Shown piece after piece: positions 1 through 5,336 of a DNA stretch of 7,861 bases. The stretch is from contig QKDF01000250.1 of assembly GCA_003245395.1 (NCBI GenBank), positions 1-7,861 on the forward strand, written 5' to 3'. The stretch's first letter is position 1, and each line of letters starts with the position of its first letter. The position numbers and the translations under genes are program-made. The notes under the pieces were generated by a model. It ran no database searches and was not told where the DNA came from. It was given only the letters and a program-made list of their open reading frames with translations. This DNA is from Clostridia bacterium (GTDB lineage: Bacteria; Bacillota; Clostridia; Oscillospirales; Oscillospiraceae).

Positions 1-1
1 A

Positions 2-217
2 TACTTTAATCAAGCTCCAGGGATTACTGAAATAAGCAAGTGCCTAAATGAAGAACCGCCACATGATGAATGTGGAAAGCAAAAAGTGATAGTAGCAACA
101 CGTGAGTGAAGCAAATCACAAATTTGACAATCGGATGATAATTGCCATGGAAGAAAGATAACGAGGCCATTGGTCGAAGTATCAATCAGAAAAAAGCAAT
201 TAAAGTTCATGAGTTAG
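2..217 (+). pseudogene. Stop-interrupted reading frame at left edge, possible gene remnant
   Basis: From position 2 one frame stays open for 35 codons to a TGA at 107-109, meets a second TGA at 125-127, then stays open to a TAG at 215-217. The conceptual product is charged (for example a stretch ending KVIVATRE, later RKITRPLVEVSIRKKQ), which looks more protein-like than random, but I recognise no family. The sequence is A+T-rich, unlike the operon to its right. It could be the tail of a gene entering from the left that ends at 107, a decayed transposase or other pseudogene, or plain non-coding DNA. The opposite strand is also open for 66 codons over 10-210 but has no convincing ribosome site. 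Nothing else gene-like is visible in 1-306. Confidence 0.2.
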
Positions 218-285
218 ATTGAAAAATTTTTGCAAGAAAAAGGGTTAGCATTTAAGTATAAACTTATAAGGGTTCTCTGGAGCTT
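12..285. repeat. Imperfect 17-bp inverted repeat flanking the left-edge remnant
   Basis: AAGCTCCAG at 12-20 is the exact reverse complement of CTGGAGCTT at 277-285. Extending inward to 12-28 and 269-285 gives 13 matches of 17. The arms enclose the stop-interrupted frame at 2-217. A separate perfect 9-bp inverted repeat, AAGTATAAA at 254-262 and TTTATACTT at 291-299, and the palindrome CTTATAAG at 263-270 lie at the right side. This could be the end structure of a decayed mobile element, but no target duplication or transposase is seen and the left arm sits almost at the window edge. Confidence 0.2.
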
Positions 286-300
286 ATTTATTTATACTTC

Positions 301-347
301 AAAATCAGTCAAGGGGATGGGGCATTTACGCCTCCATCCCCTTGACT
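301..347 (-). terminator. Rho-independent terminator overlapping the end of the HPRT-like gene
   Basis: Positions 307-322 and 332-347 form a 16-bp stem with one G-U pair, with a 9-nt loop at 323-331. Read on the minus strand the stem is followed by GATTTTG (a T run at 301-304). The loop holds the TAA stop codon (326-328) of the HPRT-like gene, and the first stem arm lies inside its last codons. It ends the two-gene unit. Confidence 0.85.
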
Positions 348-862
348 TCTGCTACATATGGAAGGTTGCGGCCCTTTTCACCGATATCCAGGCCATACCC
401 AATCAGCCTTTCAGATTTTGAAATTTCAAAACCCACATAATCAATCGGGATATTGAGAAGCTGTTCCTCTGGCGAATACAGCAGGGTACAGGTTTTGATG
501 CTGGCGGCGCCGCGGGATCCCAGATGCCGCAGTAAATACCCAAGCGTCAGCTGCGAGCGGATAATATCCTCGACAACCAGAACATGTTTTCCGGTGATAT
601 CATAGTCCAGATCTTTCGTGATTCGCACCACTCCGGTTTGCCTCGTGGAGTTTAAAACACCGATTGAAATCAAATCGATTTGCAGGGGGAGATCGATGGT
701 TCTGGAGAGATCAGCTAAAAAATATAGAGATCCCTTCAGTACTCCGACCAGAATGAGTTCTTTGCCTGCATAATCTTCCGTAATCTGTTTTCCGAGGGCG
801 CAAGTTCGCTCGTTCAACTTTTCTTTGCTGATGGCGATGCGCTTGATATTAGTCAGATTCAT
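326..862 (-). CDS. HPRT-family purine phosphoribosyltransferase-like protein with altered active site
   Basis: A 178-aa protein of normal size for bacterial hypoxanthine phosphoribosyltransferase, a cytosolic purine-salvage enzyme joining hypoxanthine or guanine to PRPP. Family features seen are VGVLKGS at 39-45 (the Lys-Gly PRPP contact), VVRITKDLD at 78-86, VLVVEDII at 94-101, and the purine-site segment YVGFEI...GYGLD...RNLPY at 142-169. Two catalytic elements deviate. The PRPP loop usually reads EDIIDTGLTL or EDIIDSGLTL, but here it is EDIIRSQLTL, so the general-base Asp is Arg102 and the Gly is Gln104. The Ser-Tyr of the flexible loop is Ser66-Ile67. The ATG at 862 has AAGGG upstream, and the gene starts inside the previous gene (14-nt overlap), suggesting translational coupling. 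It may be a low-activity or regulatory paralogue; family membership is sure, activity is not. Confidence 0.85.
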   Translation of the reverse strand: MNLTNIKRIAISKEKLNERTCALGKQITEDYAGKELILVGVLKGSLYFLADLSRTIDLPLQIDLISIGVLNSTRQTGVVRITKDLDYDITGKHVLVVEDIIRSQLTLGYLLRHLGSRGAASIKTCTLLYSPEEQLLNIPIDYVGFEISKSERLIGYGLDIGEKGRNLPYVAEVKGMEA

Positions 863-1802
863 TGTCTACACCCTTATTCAGATTTAAGCGCTCAATAAGT
901 GAATAAAAATCTTTTTTATAAATTACTTTAATATTTGTACCGGGGTATAACTCGCGCAGCTTTTTGGCCTTTTTATTTTTCAATGTGACATATTTTTGGT
1001 TCATGGTGGTCAGCTCAATATAGGTATCGAAAGTTGTCAGGTAAAAATCGGGGCTGAATGCAAGTTTAATGTTACCCTCTGCGTCCCATTCAATTGGAAA
1101 GGTTTTCGGTTCGTATTTCCAGTCGATCTGATACATATTCAGGATCTTCGCAAACTCAGCCTCTGTTTCCGTTTTGAAAACGGGGTATTCCGACAAGTGG
1201 CTGGAGACCAGTTGATGATCGGTTTCCAGTTCTATCTGTCTGCGGCTTTCATGCTCCTGATAGAGCGCGATGATCGTCGAAACGCATTCATCTGTGGAAA
1301 GGGCCTCTGTATTCAGAGTCAGGTGATAATGAGACGGATCATTCAAATCGGCGTTAAAAAGCGTTGATACAAACCGCTTATGCTTTCTGTCTGCAGCATC
1401 CAGGATATTTTCTGCTTCTTGATCTGAAACGTGATAGTATTTCTTTGCTCGGACAATTCTACTTTTTTTCGGTGCGAATATTCGTACGTGTACTGCGTCT
1501 TTCCGTTGGGAAAAAATCATCTGGGAGCCAAATCCCACCAGGATTCCGGAGTTGTTTTCCAAATAGCCCGCCAGATTCTTTGTAATGGCATCCAGGTATG
1601 TGTCACCGTTTTTGTTCGGTTTTAATAAATATCTTACGCTTTCGGACAGCATGTGCAGATCATAGGGGGTTGCAGTGGCGTCGCGAAAGCGGGACAGCAG
1701 GATGTCACGTGTAAATAGCTCCCAGCCGAGTTTTTGAGACAACGCTTCCGCAACTTCATCGCCTAAACTGCACATTTGCCTTGATATCGTAATGATTGGC
1801 AA
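849..1802 (-). CDS. Cytidylate kinase-like protein fused to a PD-(D/E)XK-like C-terminal domain
   Basis: A 317-aa, two-part protein. Residues 1-185 resemble the Cytidylate_kin2 family: IITISRQM at 3-10, a P-loop-like CSLGDEVA at 11-18 (relatives usually have GSGG or GSLG, so Gly is Cys11 and there is no Walker Lys), LGWELFTRD at 25-33, a basic segment RIVRAKKYYH at 115-124, DRKHKRF at 138-144 and HYHLTLNT at 158-165. Residues 208-306 look like a nuclease-type fold: SPDFYL at 250-255, YIELTT at 261-266, KNKKAKKLRELYP at 275-287, and a final strand IKVIYKKDF. The pattern PD...IEL resembles PD-(D/E)XK, with Thr265 where the Lys would be. The start is TTG at 1802, supported by AAGGGGGG (1810-1817) 7 nt upstream and by the motif beginning right after it. 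It overlaps the HPRT-like gene, so the two probably act together; the joint role is unknown. Confidence 0.75.
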   Translation of the reverse strand: MPIITISRQMCSLGDEVAEALSQKLGWELFTRDILLSRFRDATATPYDLHMLSESVRYLLKPNKNGDTYLDAITKNLAGYLENNSGILVGFGSQMIFSQRKDAVHVRIFAPKKSRIVRAKKYYHVSDQEAENILDAADRKHKRFVSTLFNADLNDPSHYHLTLNTEALSTDECVSTIIALYQEHESRRQIELETDHQLVSSHLSEYPVFKTETEAEFAKILNMYQIDWKYEPKTFPIEWDAEGNIKLAFSPDFYLTTFDTYIELTTMNQKYVTLKNKKAKKLRELYPGTNIKVIYKKDFYSLIERLNLNKGVDNESD

Positions 1803-1845
1803 TGAGAGGCCCCCCTTCTTCGTCTGCGCGGCTGTATGATTCTAT

Positions 1846-1875
1846 ATTATACCAAAGTTTATCTTGATTTGAAAA
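1846..1875 (-). promoter_or_regulatory. Promoter for the kinase-like/HPRT-like gene pair
   Basis: On the minus strand a perfect TATAAT (1846-1851) carries an extended -10 TGG just upstream (1852-1854). A weak -35, TTTTCA (1870-1875), lies 18 bp away. The start of transcription would be near 1839, about 35 nt before the TTG start codon. The preceding gene ends in a terminator at 1938-1983, so an independent promoter is expected here. Confidence 0.6.
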
Positions 1876-1937
1876 CAAATATATTACGATTTTAGGTTGA
1901 TGAATTGAGCTGTCTGTTCCTGTGCTGCGGACTATAA

Positions 1938-1983
1938 AAGCACAAGCATCTGATCACCTTAATCTGATCAGATGCTTGTGCTT
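1938..1983 (-). terminator. Strong intrinsic terminator after the PPC-domain gene
   Basis: AAGCACAAGCATCTGATCA at 1938-1956 and its exact reverse complement at 1965-1983 make a perfect 19-bp stem with an 8-nt loop. On the minus strand the stem runs into CTTTTATAG, a short T tract, and it begins 11 nt after the TAA of the PPC-domain gene (1995-1997). The plus-strand side has only a weak T run, so it acts mainly leftward. Confidence 0.8.
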
Positions 1984-1994
1984 ATCTTTAATTA

Positions 1995-2414
1995 TTAAAA
2001 ATCGAATACGTTCAGTCCGATGGACTCGTCGTAACGCCGGTCAACACTCCCGTCGATCAGGGTAATGACGATCTCGCAGGTTGCGCTGACCACTGCTCGG
2101 TTCAGGTGCCCGCCGAAAACGCGACCCTCCCGGTCACCCGCGCTCATGTGCAGGTGAGAGTAGTATGCCCCGCGGAACGTATTGATGGTTCCGTGGAGGG
2201 AGACGATCTCGTAGAGCCCCTGAAATTGATTGGAAAAATACTGCTTTTTTACGGGGTCAAAAACACCGACTGTAAAATCGCCCACGGCGCCCAGACCGTT
2301 TACGCCGGCCAGCTTGATTCCCTCGGCCAATCCGACTGCCTTGAGCTGATCTACAATTTCCTCACCTCTGTCCAAGCGCAATACAATTGTCTGGCCCATT
2401 CTGCGATATTCCAT
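1995..2414 (-). CDS. PPC/DUF296 domain protein
   Basis: A 139-aa protein consisting of one PPC domain (plants and prokaryotes conserved, DUF296). Bacterial members are small stand-alone proteins that form trimers; some plant versions are AT-hook DNA-binding proteins. The bacterial function is poorly known. The conserved metal-site pattern is visible: HLHMS (His87, His89) and GGHL (His103), with the DREGRVFGGHL segment typical of the family. The start at 2414 is chosen because AAGGAG (2421-2426) sits 6 nt upstream of that ATG, whereas an in-frame ATG at 2447 has no good ribosome site and would add 11 unconserved residues. It follows the SGNH gene by 111 nt with no clear terminator between, so it may be read through from the acylation operon, but its role there is not evident. 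Confidence 0.85.
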   Translation of the reverse strand: MEYRRMGQTIVLRLDRGEEIVDQLKAVGLAEGIKLAGVNGLGAVGDFTVGVFDPVKKQYFSNQFQGLYEIVSLHGTINTFRGAYYSHLHMSAGDREGRVFGGHLNRAVVSATCEIVITLIDGSVDRRYDESIGLNVFDF

Positions 2415-2525
2415 TATGCACTCCTTCTTTCCATAAATAAAATTCAACGGTTGTAACGGACAAACTGACTTGTCAGAGAAAGTAAACCGATTGAAGAAAG
2501 ACGGCTTAGCATCAATATGGAGCGA

Positions 2526-3488
2526 TTACGAAAAAGATACCAATTTCTTAGCGTAGGCCTGATAGTCAGCATTCCATACGTCGTATGCGGAATCCTGCCG
2601 ATGGTCCGGCAGGGGGCCATTCGCGTAGAGATACTGCCCCAGGTATGCGGTGACTTTCTGAGCGCCTTTGTAATTAAGGTGCTTCCCGCCGTCTGCGGTA
2701 TCTGTATCCCAGTTGATTTTCCCTCTGAGCTCCACGTTCAAATCCAGATAGGAAACCTGCTCTTGCTGTGCCAGAGCGGTTACCGTATTATGCTTTTCCA
2801 TGTTCCAGTCAGTGAAGGAGGGAATGGAGACCAGGACCACCTTTGATCCGTGGGCCCGGCACAAATCGATACAGGCCGTCAGTTCCTGCTGACTGAAATA
2901 GTTGATCGAAGCTGTTCCGGAATCGGGTTCCATATACGTATCGGGATCGCTGTCCACGCGCACGGTGCCGCCGCGGATCAGATAGCCCTTGGTCACAGAG
3001 CCTGGCTTGGCCTGTAAATTAGCCAGGCTAAAATTGGCCAGCGTCCGATGATAGGTGACAATCGGGAACACATCGGCAATATATGCCTTAGTCATGCTGT
3101 CCAGGTTCTGTGCGTCGGATTTATCCCGGTACAGGTTGCCGATTTCCAGAAATACGACCTTGGGCGTCTGACAGCGGTAGATCTTTTTCAGATATTCGTG
3201 CGTCTCAAAAATACGCTGGGCCGGTTCACCCCAGGCAAAGCCGGCGTAGCCGTAATCCTTCCATAAAAGCAGGGGAGAGACGGCGCTGTAAACATCGCTG
3301 GTGCCGATTACCAGTACGTCGATGGAGTTTTTCGGCTCGTCCAGCAGATCGCGCGCGGCGTAGTTGAACAGGGGGTTGACGTTTCGGTCCAGCAGAATGG
3401 ACAGCTCCGACAGGGCACCCAGAAGCAGGGCCAGAATCAGCAGGAAGACGACACTTTTCCTGAGGTTCAGATACTTTGCATTCCTCAT
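2526..3488 (-). CDS. SGNH/DltD-like membrane-anchored acyltransferase
   Basis: A 320-aa protein with one N-terminal membrane segment (about 11-33) and an extracytoplasmic SGNH-type domain. The serine block is VIGTSDVYSAVSP at 60-72 with Ser64 as likely nucleophile. A block-III-like LEIGNLYRD lies at 114-122. The acid-His block is DGGKHLNYKGAQKVT, with His270 and probably Asp266. In Dlt-type pathways DltD takes the acyl group from a shuttle tyrosine and places it on the polymer, and this protein fills that slot. It is shorter than typical DltD (around 400 aa) and sequence similarity is limited to the motifs. The start at 3488 has AGGGAGG 4 nt upstream, and the gene lies 9 nt after the MBOAT stop. 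The polymer target cannot be read from the sequence. A polysaccharide esterase role is the main alternative. Confidence 0.75.
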   Translation of the reverse strand: MRNAKYLNLRKSVVFLLILALLLGALSELSILLDRNVNPLFNYAARDLLDEPKNSIDVLVIGTSDVYSAVSPLLLWKDYGYAGFAWGEPAQRIFETHEYLKKIYRCQTPKVVFLEIGNLYRDKSDAQNLDSMTKAYIADVFPIVTYHRTLANFSLANLQAKPGSVTKGYLIRGGTVRVDSDPDTYMEPDSGTASINYFSQQELTACIDLCRAHGSKVVLVSIPSFTDWNMEKHNTVTALAQQEQVSYLDLNVELRGKINWDTDTADGGKHLNYKGAQKVTAYLGQYLYANGPLPDHRQDSAYDVWNADYQAYAKKLVSFS

Positions 3489-3497
3489 AATGCCTCC

Positions 3498-5084
3498 CTA
3501 AAACTGCGCGTAGATGAAGTCCACGACACCGAAGCCCGGGCCGTAGGCGCCCACGATAATGATGGCCAGGATCACAGCAATGTAAATGCTCCAACGGATG
3601 GGGATGGCTCTGGCAGCGACCCATGTCCGGATACCCACGCCCCGCTCCTGAAAGATGCTGACCATAAGTACTAACGCTGCGCCCCACACCACAATTTCAA
3701 GCTGATTGGAATTAAGCCCCTGGGAGCTCAGAACCTGCAGCAGAGACTTTCCATGGTAGGGCGTAAACATGGAGAGAAACATTGTCCAGGCGGTGCGCAG
3801 GCTGTCGGCCCGGAAAATCAGCATGCCGAGATTTACAAAACAGAACGTACGCAGCATCTGCCATAGATGCCAGCCGCGGCTTTCCCGCCGCAGATGGAGC
3901 AGCGCCAGCAGACGGACGGACAGGGGCTCAAAAAGCATGCCTGCCGCCATGATGATGTAGTAATAAAGGCCATAGCAGATGTATTTCCAGGCAGCCCCGT
4001 GCCAGATTCCGTTTCCCAGCCAGACGGCAAACAGTGCAATCAGGGCGGGGATTGTAGCCGCATAATAGCTGTTCAAGTGCGCGCGGCTTTTTTTGCTTAA
4101 AAGCTGGAACGGATGGCTCAAAGAGATGGGATAAAAAATATAGTCCCGCAGCCACGCGCCCAAAGAGATGTGCCACCGGCGCCAAAAATCATTGACAGAG
4201 GTGGCGAAAAACGGCCGAGCGAAGTTCTGAGCCAGCGTGATCCCGAACAGCTCCGCACTGCCACGGGCGATGTCGATGCCGCCGGAAAAATCCATATAAA
4301 TTTGCAGCGTATACAGCAGCACAGCCACCAGCACGACGGAGCCGCTGTAATCGCTGTGCTTGGTGAAAATATTTCCCACCACCGCGGCTAGGCGGTCTGC
4401 CAGGACTACGGACTTGAAAAGCCCCCACAAAATCAGCTGGATGCCAAAGCAGAAGGCGCGGAAGTCAAACCGGTGCCCTTGGGCAACCTGTCCCCCCAGC
4501 TGACCGTAGCGGGAGATGGGCCCCTCCGTGATCACTGGGAAAAAGATCAGAAACAGCAGCAGCTTGGCAAAATTACGCTGCGCCGGACAGGCGCCTCTGG
4601 AGACATCCACCAGATAGCTGATGGCTGAGAGGGTATAGAAAGAAATTCCCAGCGGCATCATCAGGTGCAGCGCCGGAATGGTGAGCGGCAGGCGCAAACC
4701 CGCAAACAGCAGGTTGAGATTGCTTCCCATGAAGTTGAAATACTTAAGGAAAAACAAGATCCCAAACGACGCCATACATGCGGCCGCCACGACGCGGCGA
4801 TTATGGATGGCAAGGTTTTCCTTGAGACGTTTGCGCTCCTCCTTGGACAGCAAGCCTTTTTGCTGCTGGTAACGGCTCTCGCCCCGATCAATTTCCAGCG
4901 CAGCCCAGTAGATGACAGCAGCGCTGAGAATCAGAACCAGAATCAGCTGTCGGCTGGCAAGCACGTAAAACGCCGTGCTGGCGGCCAGCAGGATCATCCA
5001 CCGCTGCCGCAGGGGGCACGCGTAATAGAGGAGAACCGTGCAGCTTAAAAAGACAACTACGTACAGCCAGGAATTATACTGCAT
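3498..5084 (-). CDS. MBOAT O-acyltransferase (DltB/AlgI type) with C-terminal acyl-shuttle motif
   Basis: A 528-aa polytopic membrane protein. MBOAT signatures are YMDFSGGIDIARG at 263-275, NDFWRRWHISLGAWLRDY at 298-315, and the catalytic-histidine motif IWHGAAW at 360-366 (His362). It moves an acyl group from a cytoplasmic thioester carrier across the membrane. At 528 aa it is longer than most DltB (about 400 aa) and closer to AlgI-type MBOATs. The protein ends exactly in FIYAQF (523-528), fitting the FxYxxF hexapeptide whose tyrosine (here Tyr525) carries the acyl group in Dlt-like systems. In classical Dlt that motif is on the small protein DltX, which is absent here. The start ATG at 5084 has GAGGGG 4 nt upstream. 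It lies 9 nt after the carrier protein gene and 9 nt before the SGNH gene, its expected partner. Confidence 0.9.
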   Translation of the reverse strand: MQYNSWLYVVVFLSCTVLLYYACPLRQRWMILLAASTAFYVLASRQLILVLILSAAVIYWAALEIDRGESRYQQQKGLLSKEERKRLKENLAIHNRRVVAAACMASFGILFFLKYFNFMGSNLNLLFAGLRLPLTIPALHLMMPLGISFYTLSAISYLVDVSRGACPAQRNFAKLLLFLIFFPVITEGPISRYGQLGGQVAQGHRFDFRAFCFGIQLILWGLFKSVVLADRLAAVVGNIFTKHSDYSGSVVLVAVLLYTLQIYMDFSGGIDIARGSAELFGITLAQNFARPFFATSVNDFWRRWHISLGAWLRDYIFYPISLSHPFQLLSKKSRAHLNSYYAATIPALIALFAVWLGNGIWHGAAWKYICYGLYYYIIMAAGMLFEPLSVRLLALLHLRRESRGWHLWQMLRTFCFVNLGMLIFRADSLRTAWTMFLSMFTPYHGKSLLQVLSSQGLNSNQLEIVVWGAALVLMVSIFQERGVGIRTWVAARAIPIRWSIYIAVILAIIIVGAYGPGFGVVDFIYAQF

Positions 5085-5093
5085 GTAACCCCT

Positions 5094-5324
5094 CTATTCT
5101 TCGTCCATGACCTTTTGCACCATGGCGTAGATTGTTTCCGCAGACCGAAAATTTTCGGGCTTGATATAGGGCAGGGTAATTTTGATATCAAACGCGTCAT
5201 TGAGCTCGGATACCAGCATGATGATTTCCAGAGAGGCCAGGATGTGCCCCTCAAACAGATTCTTCTCGGTGCGGTAATCCACGCCGGGTTTGATTTCTTC
5301 CAGAATCTTAATAATTTCTTCCAT
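5094..5324 (-). CDS. Acyl carrier protein (DltC-like)
   Basis: A 76-aa acidic helical carrier protein. Ser31 in LASLEI (29-34) is the likely phosphopantetheine attachment site. The usual Asp before the Ser is Ala30, giving ASL in place of DSL. The following helix EIIMLVSELNDAFDIKI (33-49) and the segment PENFRSAETI (56-65) match small carrier proteins of this class. It should accept the acyl-AMP made by the adenylation enzyme encoded just upstream and present it as a thioester to the MBOAT on the cytoplasmic face. The ATG at 5324 has AGGAGAG about 7 nt upstream, within the end of the adenylation gene, whose stop is 12 nt away. Its cognate phosphopantetheinyl transferase is not in the window. 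Confidence 0.88.
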   Translation of the reverse strand: MEEIIKILEEIKPGVDYRTEKNLFEGHILASLEIIMLVSELNDAFDIKITLPYIKPENFRSAETIYAMVQKVMDEE

Positions 5325-5336
5325 CGGGCAACTCTC

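Noticed and set aside
107..127. TGA recoding (selenocysteine or TGA as Trp)
   Set aside because: The intact genes here use TGG for Trp, and no selenocysteine insertion-type hairpin is visible after either TGA. Simple decay or non-coding sequence is more likely.
10..210. 66-codon minus-strand open frame at the left edge
   Set aside because: It has no clear ribosome binding site or family resemblance and is Cys/Ser-rich like an antisense shadow. It is kept only as context for the possible remnant.
2465..2476. CTGACTTGTCAG palindrome between the SGNH and PPC genes as a terminator
   Set aside because: The stem is only 5 bp with a 2-nt loop and no T tract follows.
3226..3687. 153-codon minus-strand frame overlapping the MBOAT and SGNH genes
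   Set aside because: It is a shifted frame across two genes with complete motifs, with an Arg/His-rich low-quality translation.
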